A DNA stretch of 64,000 nucleotides, taken from the NCBI GenBank assembly GCA_964036045.1, contig OZ038384.1, positions 34,397,997-34,461,996 on the forward strand. Direction: 5' to 3'. Within the stretch, counting starts at the first letter, position 1. Each line of letters starts with the position of its first letter. The notes beneath the pieces were generated by a model, which saw only the letters and a list, made by a program, of their open reading frames with translations, did no database searches and was not told the DNA's origin. The position numbers were made by a program, and so were the translations under genes. The stretch is from Eutreptiella sp. 'Long Island Sound 2002'. Lineage: Eukaryota; Euglenozoa; Euglenophyceae; Eutreptiales; Eutreptiaceae. Of the stretch, positions 40,471 to 50,050 are shown piece after piece.

Positions 40471-41952
40471 TCAGGCGCCCCTGGCTGCAATCGCCCGGGT
40501 GCGTGCTGCCAAGTCCGAGACGTGGATCTTGGTCTTGTGCTTGCGGATGTAGTCCATGAAGGGGGTATTAATCCGCGGCACGAACGAGGAGACAGGTTCC
40601 CAGGTGTCGTGGGACGGCCCATAGCCTCGCCAACGAACCTTGAACTCCAGGCCTCTGGGTGCCGAGGCGTTCAGACGCAGGGCCAGGATCTTTTCGACGG
40701 TATAGTCGTCCTGCTCAGCATAGTCGTCGTCCGAATCAGCCTCATGTGCGGCATAGTTCAGGGACACATGTTGGCCACAGAGGTCGGGTTCCCGCACACG
40801 GAGTTGACTCTCGTGGCGCTCCCGGAACTGTCCGTGACCCACGTTGATGAGGTAGGTGTCCTCACCAATCCTGCGGACCACCTCTCCGGGTGTGAACCAG
40901 GTTTCGGTGCGGTGGGTGCCCAGAGGGCGGGGTCTGATCACCCACACCGGGTCTCCCAGCCTGAACTTCTGCGCTGTCGAGCTCGGGACGGAATTCTCAC
41001 GCTCAGCATGCTCCTTCTGGAGCTGCTGGCGGATGTCCCGCGCCGTTTGCTCTTGCCGCGCAAAGAATTCCTTGGCGTCCATGGCCATGCCATCACCAGA
41101 CAAGGGAAGTCCCCGACCAAGGGGGTCCCTGCCGAACAGAATCTGGTGAGGGGACAAACCACCCGGAGTTGGGGTGTCATGATGGGCCTTCAGAGCGGGC
41201 CACATCTCCTCAAACCAGTTCCAACGTGGATTGGTGATGTGAATCTTGCGCAGCTTTTCGAACGGCTGCCTTCCAGCCACTTCAGCACGGCCGTTGGACC
41301 AGCTGAGATAGGCGACGCTCTTGGCATGACGTATTCCCATGAGGGAACACATGCCCTTGAACCAGCCACCAGTAAACTGGGGCCCTCGGTCACTGCAAAT
41401 GGTGCGGGGGTTGTCAAAGACGGTCAGCCAATGACGAATCATCATGACTGCCACTTCCTTGGCAAGCAACCCCTTTTTGCGTGCCGGAACGGCTACTACG
41501 TAGCCGCTGTGGCGATCCACACAAAGGACCACACAGTCAAAGGTCTCCTTGCCAATGTGAACTTCAGGCATGGAGAAGACGTCCATGGCCACGCTCTCCA
41601 TGGGCTGGTCAGGCACCGGAGTCCATTGGGCTTCCCCCTTGACGTTCCGGTTATCGGGATTGCAGGCCTGACAGACCGAGCAACCCTTCCTGACCTTCTT
41701 GATGGCGGTGTAGAGACCGATCTGGTCGATCTCGAACCGGCGCTGCATGTCCAGGGCTTGCTTCTTGACCCCTGGGTGCATCATGTGGTGGTGCCAAGCC
41801 TCACATAGCTCAAGCACTCGGGACTCTGGGACCAGCAGCTTACCATTCCGGTAGAGCTTGCCATCTTCCTCAGTGAGCCCCTTTGGCCACTTCTGCCCGT
41901 CATCAGGGTCGGTCACAGCCCTATATTCGGCCTCAAAGGCCTCAGACTTAGC
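40471..41952 (-). CDS. pol: E3 integrase and chromodomain
   Basis: In the same frame as the RT segment, after TAG 41953-41955. It has a His-X-Met-Met-His and CSVCQAC zinc region, then the catalytic core with MDVF, CSDRGPQF and NGRAEVAG (Asp-Asp-Glu). A GPY/F-like region follows (DPVWVIRPRP, FTPGEVVRRIG). An acidic linker leads to a chromodomain at about 40540-40720 with EKILALRL, VRWRGY and WEPVSSFV. Stop TGA at 40471. Strongly similar in order and motifs to E1. Function is integration, targeted by the chromodomain. Confidence 0.88.
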   Translation of the reverse strand, partial: AKSEAFEAEYRAVTDPDDGQKWPKGLTEEDGKLYRNGKLLVPESRVLELCEAWHHHMMHPGVKKQALDMQRRFEIDQIGLYTAIKKVRKGCSVCQACNPDNRNVKGEAQWTPVPDQPMESVAMDVFSMPEVHIGKETFDCVVLCVDRHSGYVVAVPARKKGLLAKEVAVMMIRHWLTVFDNPRTICSDRGPQFTGGWFKGMCSLMGIRHAKSVAYLSWSNGRAEVAGRQPFEKLRKIHITNPRWNWFEEMWPALKAHHDTPTPGGLSPHQILFGRDPLGRGLPLSGDGMAMDAKEFFARQEQTARDIRQQLQKEHAERENSVPSSTAQKFRLGDPVWVIRPRPLGTHRTETWFTPGEVVRRIGEDTYLINVGHGQFRERHESQLRVREPDLCGQHVSLNYAAHEADSDDDYAEQDDYTVEKILALRLNASAPRGLEFKVRWRGYGPSHDTWEPVSSFVPRINTPFMDYIRKHKTKIHVSDLAARTRAIAARGA

Positions 41953-44367
41953 CTAGTCCTCGATCCAGTCGTCCTGCAGGCAAGACTCAGGGAAGAGGTG
42001 CTTGTCGGACTCAGCTCCATCAGAGGCAAGTACTCTGACCGCTCCGCCCATCCTCGTTCCGAGGGGGGCATCCGCAGCCATTACGACGAAGCATTTAACA
42101 CCCTCCTCCTCCATCAGGCGCTCAATTTCTATGATCCTCTTGGCTTCAGCGGTCTCAGCCTCATCGCCATGGGCAGACACGTCTGTCATGCCCTTGCTGG
42201 CGGGATAGGCCCACCTACTGAGACAGTTCGCCACGGTGTTGTCCTTGCCAGGAACACACACAACCGTGAGGTCGAACTTGGCCAAGGTCTCATGCCATCT
42301 TGCCCGTCGGGAGGCGGGACCAGAGGGGGTGTCCACGTGCTCTTTGTGCCACGACTGCAGACTCTGATGGTCGGTGCAGATGGTGACGGGATGGAGGGCT
42401 ATGTACCCAGCCCATTTCCTGAGAGCCATGACGATGGCATACGCCTCCTTTTCTCGGGGCGTCCACGTCCGTCTCTGGCCTTCCGCCAGGACTCGGCTCC
42501 AGAAAGCCACTGGCACGTGCCTCCAATCGTCAAGCACTTGTTCCAACACAGCGCCAACGGCGTAGTCGGAAGCGTCGGTGCGCAGGACGAACCCTCGGTC
42601 AGGAACCACGAGGTGCAGACCCACTGCGGATGGCAGCGCCTGCTTCATCCCCTCAAAGGCACGGTCGGACTCAGCATTCCAGACCAGAGCCTTCTTGGAC
42701 CCCTTCTTGGTCTCCTCCCGGTTGCCCTTGAGCATGGTCGTCATGGGGGCTGCATACTCGGCATACATCTTGATATACCCCGAGTAGTAGTTGCAGAACC
42801 CCAAGTACGCCCGTAGCTCAGAGACCGTTTTAGGCTTTTCCCCATGCTCAATCGCAGCCACCTTGCCAGGTATGGGCTTCTGCTGCCCGTTCCCATCTAC
42901 GTGCCCAGCGAAGACCACCTCGCTTACCGCAATGGTGGCCTTGTCACTGCTGCCCGTGAGTTTGTGCCGAACCAGAAGGTCCAGCACTCGGGTGATGTCC
43001 CTTTCATGTGCCTCCAGGAGCTCCTCATAGCTCATACTGGGGTCCCAGGAGGCGATGATCACGTCGTCCACGAAGGGTTCCGCACAGTCACGCACCGGCT
43101 CAAGCAGGTTCTCCAGCATCCGCTGAAAAGCCGCATTGCCGTTGGTAACGCCCATGGGCATCACCTTCCACTGGAGAGGTCCAAGTGGGGTGCTCATGGC
43201 TGTGCAGGCATGCGACTCCTCGGCGAGAGGCATCTGATGATAACCATGTTTCAGGTCAATCACCGTGAAGATCCTCCACCGGTGTTGATTTTGCAGCATG
43301 TCCTCAATGAGGGGCAGCGCATAGCTGTCATGCTGTGTTTGGGCGTTTAGGCCGCGGTAGTCGACCACGAGCCGCCACTCACTGGCCACCTTCTTGGGGA
43401 CGACGAAGCACGGAGAGGCCCACTCGAAGTGGCACGGCTCAAGCCAGCCTCTCTCGATGAAGTCACGGAGGATCTTCTCCATGGTCTCTTTCCTCTCGCC
43501 CCTCAGGGCAAACTCCCGGTGTCCATACACACGGGGGTCCTGCTTCAGTCGTATCTTGGCCTCGCCATACGGTCCACGCACTGGTGGGGGAAACACAGGT
43601 TTTCCGCTGAAAAAGGTGTCCCCATACTTCTGCTTCAGCCTGGCCCTCAATGCCTGGATCTTGGGGCAATCATCCGACTCCGCCTTGGCTTTTCCGGGTA
43701 CCTGGACCACTGGGCTTACTTGGGGGGTAGCGACCCCACTCGGTTTCGGCTCAGGTGGTCTTCCTAGGTGGCCCAAAGGGCCATCTCTGGTCTTGCTTCG
43801 GAACAAGTCGCCGTAGGTGGGTGCGTTCCCGCCGATTGGCTCGTCCTGGCTGGACATGTGGTCCAGCACCCTCCTTACGAAGGTATCCCCATCATAGGAA
43901 CCAGAGACGATGGAGTCCACTTCCCACCAGGCTTTGTCCTGGCCCCCGCCCTCACGCTGGCCTCCCCAGTCGTGAAAGGGCTGATACATATAACCCTGAA
44001 CCAGATCTAACTCCTCTTCAGTGAGGGGGTCCTCCGATTCTCCGATGTCAACAGGGGAATCCGCAAAGCATTGCCTCCATGGCTCCGCTATGATGCGGTT
44101 GACACACACGAAGTCCGTGGTGTCAGCCTGTTCAAGGCCCCCATCCACATAGTGGAATTCCGAGGGCCATCTCTGGGGTGGCATGGGCTGTCCCTTAGCG
44201 TCCTGATAGACGCTCTCTCCAGCCGGTAGGACGACCTTGTTCAAGGTCATGTTGGTCAATGAGACCACCCAATCTCGGGTGCTCTCCTCCTCGGTGCATC
44301 CCATAGGAACAACGGGCACTGCCTTGGAGCGGTCCTTGCGCATCTTCGCAACCGCCCTTGGAATGTC
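41953..44367 (-). CDS. pol: E3 methyltransferase-like domain end, reverse transcriptase and RNase H
   Basis: Same frame as the protease segment, which ends at TAG 44368-44370. It begins with the second half of the extra domain (RAVAKMRKDRSKAVPVVP, then VYQDAKGQPMP). RT has WRLVVDYRGLN, DLKHGYHQM and FVDD (plus strand 43063-43074). RNase H has RTDASDYAVG, REKEAYAIV, TDHQSLQSW and NTVANCLS, where Asn replaces the last catalytic Asp seen in E1 (NTVADCLS). TAG 41953 separates it from integrase where E1 is open, so that stop is a lesion. Confidence 0.88.
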   Translation of the reverse strand, partial: DIPRAVAKMRKDRSKAVPVVPMGCTEEESTRDWVVSLTNMTLNKVVLPAGESVYQDAKGQPMPPQRWPSEFHYVDGGLEQADTTDFVCVNRIIAEPWRQCFADSPVDIGESEDPLTEEELDLVQGYMYQPFHDWGGQREGGGQDKAWWEVDSIVSGSYDGDTFVRRVLDHMSSQDEPIGGNAPTYGDLFRSKTRDGPLGHLGRPPEPKPSGVATPQVSPVVQVPGKAKAESDDCPKIQALRARLKQKYGDTFFSGKPVFPPPVRGPYGEAKIRLKQDPRVYGHREFALRGERKETMEKILRDFIERGWLEPCHFEWASPCFVVPKKVASEWRLVVDYRGLNAQTQHDSYALPLIEDMLQNQHRWRIFTVIDLKHGYHQMPLAEESHACTAMSTPLGPLQWKVMPMGVTNGNAAFQRMLENLLEPVRDCAEPFVDDVIIASWDPSMSYEELLEAHERDITRVLDLLVRHKLTGSSDKATIAVSEVVFAGHVDGNGQQKPIPGKVAAIEHGEKPKTVSELRAYLGFCNYYSGYIKMYAEYAAPMTTMLKGNREETKKGSKKALVWNAESDRAFEGMKQALPSAVGLHLVVPDRGFVLRTDASDYAVGAVLEQVLDDWRHVPVAFWSRVLAEGQRRTWTPREKEAYAIVMALRKWAGYIALHPVTICTDHQSLQSWHKEHVDTPSGPASRRARWHETLAKFDLTVVCVPGKDNTVANCLSRWAYPASKGMTDVSAHGDEAETAEAKRIIEIERLMEEEGVKCFVVMAADAPLGTRMGGAVRVLASDGAESDKHLFPESCLQDDWIED

Positions 44368-45459
44368 CTATTGGGGGCAATGGATCCACATCAATCCCTG
44401 ATGCGGACCCCAGTGCTTCTTCCACGCGGAGTCCTGGGCGGTCCAGTACTTCTCACAAACCCGACGATGGGCGGAGGTTCCTGAAGAGAAGGCATCCAGG
44501 GCCAGATCCGAAGCTCCCAGGTCCGCAACTACTCGGCTCGCCACTTCCGGCACTACGCCGTACTCCTGGTTTGCTGGCCCGGCTGGCTCAGTGCCCAGCG
44601 CGGCTACTTCGAGCTGATTGCGTTCAGGGTGGATCCATTGGCACTCCACATGGTGCTCAGGTGACGAAAGCCACGAGAGCTGGTCGTCCTGGTACAAGGT
44701 CATTGAGGCCCTGGCCGGGAGAACGCCGGAGTCCGTCTCCATCATGAAGTCGTACCCAACGATCATGTCCCAGTCCATCTCGGCCTCGTAGAAGCGACCT
44801 TGCAGGAGGATTTCCTTGCTGAGATCCGGCCGGCTCAGCTCACCGTGGGTCACAAACTGCAGCCCAATGGCCGCTTCCTTCGTGCCTCCCACCATGTACT
44901 GGCCGTTCCCCACCTTCAGCCTGACAGGTTTCCGACTGTCGGTCAAACACTCTGGCGGAAGTAGGCCAGCCTTGACCAAGCTGACCTGAGCCCCCGTGTC
45001 GACCAACACGTCGAAGACCTTCACCACTTCCCGGCATAAGGCACGGACCTTAAGGTGCAACTGCCGCTCACGCCCCACTCGGCGCACGGCGTGCAAGCTC
45101 AGGATCTCTGGCCGTTCCAGAAGCTCAACAAGCGACTGGTGCAGGCCGTGGACAATGGGCTCAGGCTGCCCATCTGCAGCATCCAGCTGCGGTCCGGGTG
45201 ATCCTCCGATACTCTCGGACAGATCTTGAAGCACATCAAACACATTCTTGGTCGCGAAGGATGGACGGGTGCAAGGGTTCGTGCCTTCACTTGCCCTCAC
45301 CCTGCCACCGGGACCGTCTTTCACTTTGGGTGCCGGACCGGGCCTTCCGCCCGCGGCAGTCCCTTTGTGCTTATCGTCTCCCGACTGGGATGGTGTGGCG
45401 CTTCCCACGACACCATCCTGCGACCGCCCTAGCTGGGTCCCTGGGCTGCAGGGGCTCCG
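44368..45459 (-). CDS. pol: E3 aspartic protease and start of methyltransferase-like domain
   Basis: In frame with gag after TAG 45460-45462. The linker starts Arg-Ser-Pro, as in E1. Protease signature VLVDTGAQVSLV with DTG at plus-strand 44992-45000, then MIVGYDFMM. The extra domain starts near 44530 with LALDAFSSG and reaches WIHCPQ before TAG 44368, so the expected INPPF motif is degraded to IHCPQ plus a stop. Protease would process Gag-Pol. Confidence 0.82.
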   Translation of the reverse strand, partial: RSPCSPGTQLGRSQDGVVGSATPSQSGDDKHKGTAAGGRPGPAPKVKDGPGGRVRASEGTNPCTRPSFATKNVFDVLQDLSESIGGSPGPQLDAADGQPEPIVHGLHQSLVELLERPEILSLHAVRRVGRERQLHLKVRALCREVVKVFDVLVDTGAQVSLVKAGLLPPECLTDSRKPVRLKVGNGQYMVGGTKEAAIGLQFVTHGELSRPDLSKEILLQGRFYEAEMDWDMIVGYDFMMETDSGVLPARASMTLYQDDQLSWLSSPEHHVECQWIHPERNQLEVAALGTEPAGPANQEYGVVPEVASRVVADLGASDLALDAFSSGTSAHRRVCEKYWTAQDSAWKKHWGPHQGLMWIHCPQ

Positions 45460-47343
45460 CTAAGGGGCGTCGGTTGTGGTGGTAGTAGGGGTACTCTCCT
45501 CCGCATCAACCTTGTTGACACCCTTCTTCTTTCCCCCTTTCTTACCCTTCTTGTCCTTGTCCTTGTTCTTGTTGTTCTCTTTGTTCTCGTTGTTCTTGTT
45601 GTCCGACCTGGGGACCCCGTTCCTCTTGATCTCCTGGATCTCCTTGGCCAACTCGGTCCCCACCGACATCAGCTTGGAGAGCTCGTCCTTGTGGACCTCC
45701 ACCTTGGTCTCCCGGATAGCCGCGGGTTGACGCTTCTTCGATTCGTGCGCCTTCTTATAGGCCTCCGTGTCCGCCTGGTGGATGGGGCATGCTCGGTGGT
45801 CATGGTTGAACCCTTTGTTCCTCCCATAAAACACGAAACAGCCCTGAGGGTGAGCTTGTATGAACTCCCCAAAGGACAGCGGAGGGTTGCCAATGCGGCG
45901 GGGGTCCTTCTTCTCCTTCTTCTTCCAACCCTGCTGCAGGGGCTTCCAGCTTCCCCGGTTGCTCCCCGCTTTCAGGTTGTTGGCCACGAAGGCACAAACG
46001 GCCATCTCGGCGGGCTCATCGTCGTCGTCATCGTCGTCGAGAGCCTCATCGCCATCGGCCCCAGCTGGGTCCATGGCAGCTTCCCCACCAGGCCCCTCGC
46101 CAACGTAGTTGACGTCACGGTCGCCGGGCCTCAACCCGCGGGTGTGTCGGAGGTTCCGGTACTCCTTGAGTACCTCCTCTCCATCCCACTCCAGAATCTC
46201 GTCGCAACTCATCCGCGCCGGGATGGCCTGCAGAGGGATGGTCTGGCCGCTCACGTCACACTCATCAAGGCGCCACATCGCGGTCTTCTCGCGATCGCCG
46301 GTGACGGTGATGAGGAGGGCGTTCCGCAGGGAGTGCTGTTTGACATCCTGGGCCACATTCTTCCTTGTCCAAGCCACCACGTTCGTATGACACTCCTTGG
46401 GGAGCATCATCTTGACCGTCTGGTTGCACTTGGTCCTCTTGGCTTCCTCCTTGGTGACCCTCTTGATCCATGCTTCCGGCAGCATGGAGAGCAGGCGAGC
46501 CTGCTCGTCACCCTCATTCCAGTCCTCCATGTTGCGGCGGAAGAGGGTGTATTGCCCCCGGAAGTCCCGCCAATCTCGTAGGCGGATCTCCCGACCATCA
46601 TGCTGAGGCTTGATGGACTTCCACCGCTTGGCAGCCACCTGCGGAGCGTCCACCCGCTCCTGCTCGTTGAGCCACTTCTTGGCTTCCTTGAGGGTCTTGA
46701 TTTTCCCGTCCTTGGTCGCCACGAAGTATAGCTCCTGGAGCACTTCCGGCAGGCGGTACCTGAACCGTTTGAAGACATATCTCTCCGCATCTGCGGGATC
46801 CATGTCTTCACTGACGGTCGGCCCCCAATCGTCCAGCTTCTCCAAGAAGCGGTCGAGGTTGAGGGGGTTGCCATCGTACATGGGGGGCTTGATGTCCTTC
46901 AGGTCTTCCCACACGGCGGCATCCGCGGCCTCAGAGACCATGAACACGGGCCGCGAGGTCGACCGACGTTCCCATCGGCGTCCCCCACGGACTCCCACGG
47001 CCGCCACTTCCATCTCCTCCACGGTATCCGTGTGGCTATGCTGTGGTTCTTCCATATACGCTGAACCTTGATGTTCACGCCGTACTCCTTCCATGTATGC
47101 CTCCTCATCACGGCGCCAGCAGCTGCGTTCAGCGGCCTCCCGTCGTACACCACGCGGCTGGGAAATGCCGAACTCCTCAAGGTCTTCCTCGCCTCCGTCG
47201 ACATCCCACTCCACGTCTCCTCCGGGGACCTCATCCCTGAGTCCACCATAACGTCTGCCAGCCATTGGGATTGGCTCGTGGGCTGGTGCGGGGCCGGTGT
47301 CCGTGGTGGAGCACGGCGGTTGTGGTACTCCGCCCTGAGCCAC
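45460..47343 (-). CDS. gag: E3 gag, capsid and nucleocapsid
   Basis: Capsid-like region with DIKPPMYDGNPLNLDRFLEK (near 46870), parallel to IKIPYYDGNPSNLDDF of E1, then Trp- and Arg-rich helices. The zinc-knuckle-like segment near 45790-45850 reads CFVFYGR...HDHRAC, with Phe where E1 has the second Cys. A Lys/Asn-rich tail ends with Thr repeats and TAG 45460-45462, followed by CGG AGC CCC. Upstream, before about 47280, sense lies in another frame, so the true amino end is not at 47343. Confidence 0.78.
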   Translation of the reverse strand: MAQGGVPQPPCSTTDTGPAPAHEPIPMAGRRYGGLRDEVPGGDVEWDVDGGEEDLEEFGISQPRGVRREAAERSCWRRDEEAYMEGVRREHQGSAYMEEPQHSHTDTVEEMEVAAVGVRGGRRWERRSTSRPVFMVSEAADAAVWEDLKDIKPPMYDGNPLNLDRFLEKLDDWGPTVSEDMDPADAERYVFKRFRYRLPEVLQELYFVATKDGKIKTLKEAKKWLNEQERVDAPQVAAKRWKSIKPQHDGREIRLRDWRDFRGQYTLFRRNMEDWNEGDEQARLLSMLPEAWIKRVTKEEAKRTKCNQTVKMMLPKECHTNVVAWTRKNVAQDVKQHSLRNALLITVTGDREKTAMWRLDECDVSGQTIPLQAIPARMSCDEILEWDGEEVLKEYRNLRHTRGLRPGDRDVNYVGEGPGGEAAMDPAGADGDEALDDDDDDDEPAEMAVCAFVANNLKAGSNRGSWKPLQQGWKKKEKKDPRRIGNPPLSFGEFIQAHPQGCFVFYGRNKGFNHDHRACPIHQADTEAYKKAHESKKRQPAAIRETKVEVHKDELSKLMSVGTELAKEIQEIKRNGVPRSDNKNNENKENNKNKDKDKKGKKGGKKKGVNKVDAEESTPTTTTTDAP

Positions 47344-47358
47344 TCATCACGCCACTCC

Positions 47359-48663
47359 TCACTGCCACTGCCGGGCGGCACGGGCTCGTTGCGGCAGGCC
47401 GCGCTGTGGTGAGAGGGGGAGCTGAGGGAGGGGGCAACGGCACTGGGGCGACTCCTGGAGGCTCCGCCAGGGGGCGTGGGCTCTGCCTGGACCTGGTCCA
47501 GGTCCCCAGCCGTCGTTTGACGAGCCAGACTCCAGGGGTGGGTGGTCGCTGCCGACGCTCCCACGGCCTTCCAGCTCGTCCAACCTCTGCTGCTGTCCGT
47601 TGATGACCTTGTTCAGCAGCCTGGTCTCGCCCCTGGCGATGTCCAGCTCCCTCTGGGCGGCGGTGGCGACCTTGGCGATCTTGACCATCTCCGTCTTGGC
47701 GATGTCCAGCTCCTTCTGTGTGCCCGCGGCGACCGGGGCGATGCAAATCATCTCGCCCTTGCCCGTGTCTGCCTCGCGCTCGAGGGACTGGACCCTCCTG
47801 CGGAGGTGGACAATCCACTGCCAGGTGGCATCCGGGTCACCGTTCCCTGGTGGGTCGTCGGGGTCCCCAGGGGGTCCTCCAGGAGGGCCTCAGCCGGGTC
47901 TGCCCGGTCCAGGGGGTCCTCCACCGCCCGGAGGTCCGCCTCCAGGGGGTCCACTTGGTGGGCGTCCTCCAGGGGGTCCTGATGGTCCTCCGCCAGGGGG
48001 TCCCGGTGGGTCTCCGCCAGGTCGCCTCGGTGGGTCCGAGGATGGGGGCTTCTTCGTGTAGTCGAAGTCCATGTCATCATCCTCGTCCATGTCGCCCCAC
48101 CTGGGCGTCTCGGTCCCGCACGCGGAAGACTCGGAGCTCCCATAGGGAGGGAGGAGATCCTCACGCTCAGGCTCCGGCTGCATGGGGACGTCCCCGCCTC
48201 CTCCGCCAGCCACTCCTCGGCAATGTCGGCGGCCTAGTTCATCCCCGTCGCTGGCGGTGAAGAAGGGGTCGGAGTCGTGGGGGTGTCCGCCTGCTGGCCT
48301 CCGTGACCTCTCGCGGGTCTTCCCCTTACCCTTCCTCCGTCGGTAGGCGGTGGGGCCACTGTCCCCACTGCTGCCCGTGTCGACCTCCTCCGGATCCAGC
48401 GTCATCTTGGAGGAGGCGTCCCCTTCGAAAAGCTTTCGAAGGGTCTCCACTCGGGATCCTCCCGGAAGAGTCTTGCGCTGGAGCTTGGCCTCCGCCTCCT
48501 CCATAGCGGCGGCCGTGGCGGCAGCAGCCCGCCCTTCGGCCTCCTCCCGGGCACGGGCAGCCTCGGCTTCCGGAGCCCGCTGCAGCCGAGCCTTCTCCGC
48601 CTCGAAGGCTGCCAGCTCCGTCTCCGTCTTGGCCCTCTCCTCAGCGACCTTCCGTCGCGCGGC
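47359..48663 (-). pseudogene. gag: E3 gag middle, broken
   Basis: In the same frame as the capsid part: a coiled-coil Ala/Glu/Lys segment (48500-48660), an Arg-rich and acidic region, and a Pro-Gly-Gly-Pro repeat stretch (47890-48050). TGA 47890 follows, then a second coiled coil (about 47580-47760). TGA triplets at 47359, 47347 and 47344, together with protein-like sequence in a second frame (46899-47564), show compensating frameshifts around 47280-47560. No domain that I recognise. Confidence 0.55.
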
Positions 48664-49816
48664 CTAGATGGCGTCCTTCCTGGCGGCGTCCGCCTGGGCC
48701 TTGGCTGTTGCTTCGGCGTGGGCCCTTTCCCCCGCCTCCTTCGTTGCCCTCTCTTGGGCAAGCACCTCTTCCAGCGCTTTCACCTCGGCCTCCTTGCGGG
48801 CAATGGCCTCCTGGGCCAGGTTGGCTTCCTGGGCGGCTGTTGCCACCTCACCCCTGACCCGGGCCGTCGCTGCCTCATGGGCGGCTGGAGCCGTGAGACC
48901 GGCCGTGATGGCCGCGACGGGCGAGGCGTGGAAGGCCATGCCTATGCCCCAATCTGTGGCCTCCTCCTGGGCGATGCCGACGGCGTTCTCCACGGCAGCG
49001 TTCTGCTGCGTTGCCTGTTGCCGGGCAACCCGAAGGTTGCAGGGCACCCCAAAGGCGCGCTCACAGGCGCGCGCCACGTCCCTTTGGTCGGGAGCGACGC
49101 TGCTGCTGGAGCTGGCCTGGTTGGCCGGCATCCTCCCACGGTGGGCCGACTCCACGTCGCTGCTGGCGCCTGACTTCCTCAGGTGCAGCTGACGGGGCTT
49201 GGTCTTGGTCTGCTTGGCGACTTCGAGGAAGTCGCCAAGGGTGGTGTGGCCGGGGTGGTGACTGCCACTGGCCCGTTGGGGGGTGGGGGCTGGGGTTCCG
49301 CCCTTGGCGCCTTGGGCGGCTTTGGCGGCCAGGGATGCCTGGTACTCCCGCCATTTCCTGTCCCGCTATTTGTCCCCGGCGGAACGCTTCTCCTTCCCAG
49401 GAGACACGCTGCTGCTGCTGCCCTGCAGCGTGCGCTTCGTTCCCCAGTTCCGGGAACTCCTTCTTGATCATGTCCCACATGGAGACGTTGATCGAGGCGC
49501 CCGACGGGTACTCGTTGGAGTTCTCGTCCTCCTCAATCCCCTCGGGGCCTTCGCCGGGCCTGTCTGGGAGGGTGCAGACCCTCCAGCGCTTCTGGCGGAA
49601 GCGGAAGGCATACTCCTCCACCCGCAGCCAGTCTTGGACTGCCTGCAGGCGTTCGGGGCCCATATCGTCGCGGAGCTCGAAGCTCCCGGGCATGCCGCCT
49701 TCGCACTGGGGATGGCCGTGGCGGTAGTGCTGGTCCCACACCAACCCACGCAGTAGGCGCACCGCATGGGGGTGGGGCCGCGGCCACGTCTTGCCCGCCT
49801 CCTGCCAATTAACCAT
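48664..49816 (-). pseudogene. gag: E3 gag amino-terminal region, frameshifted
   Basis: ATG at 49814-49816 (MVNWQEAGKTWPRP) starts a sensible, Trp- and Arg-rich segment to about 49400. Sense then moves to the main frame, with TAG 49366-49368, RKWREYQASLAAKAA, LGDFLEVAKQTK and an Ala/Glu coiled coil ending at TAG 48664-48666. The ATG is 235 bases inside the LTR end; no LTR-encoded start like those of E1 and E2 is seen. Confidence 0.55.
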
Positions 49817-50050
49817 CGTTCCCCTCGATGGACTGGTCCTGGGGGTGGTTGTTGAGGCGGTTGCTGTAGCTGGGAGTGCGGCCTTGCTGGTCGGCCGATG
49901 GGACTCATTGATGTCGGAGTTCCGGTCGCAGCTACTCCTTCACGGACTCAGCGCTGTTGCCGGGCGGCGCTGCGTAGCCCGTGGTGCTCGGGGTTGGTGG
50001 CCCCGAGTGGCACGCGGGGGATGGGTAACCCCGCGGCTGTGAAACGCATT

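Noticed and set aside
50030-50050. Primer-binding site of E3
   Set aside because: The bases next to the 5' LTR on the minus strand (AATGCGTTTCACAGCC) do not match the iMet site of E1 and E2 or another tRNA 3' end that I can name with confidence.
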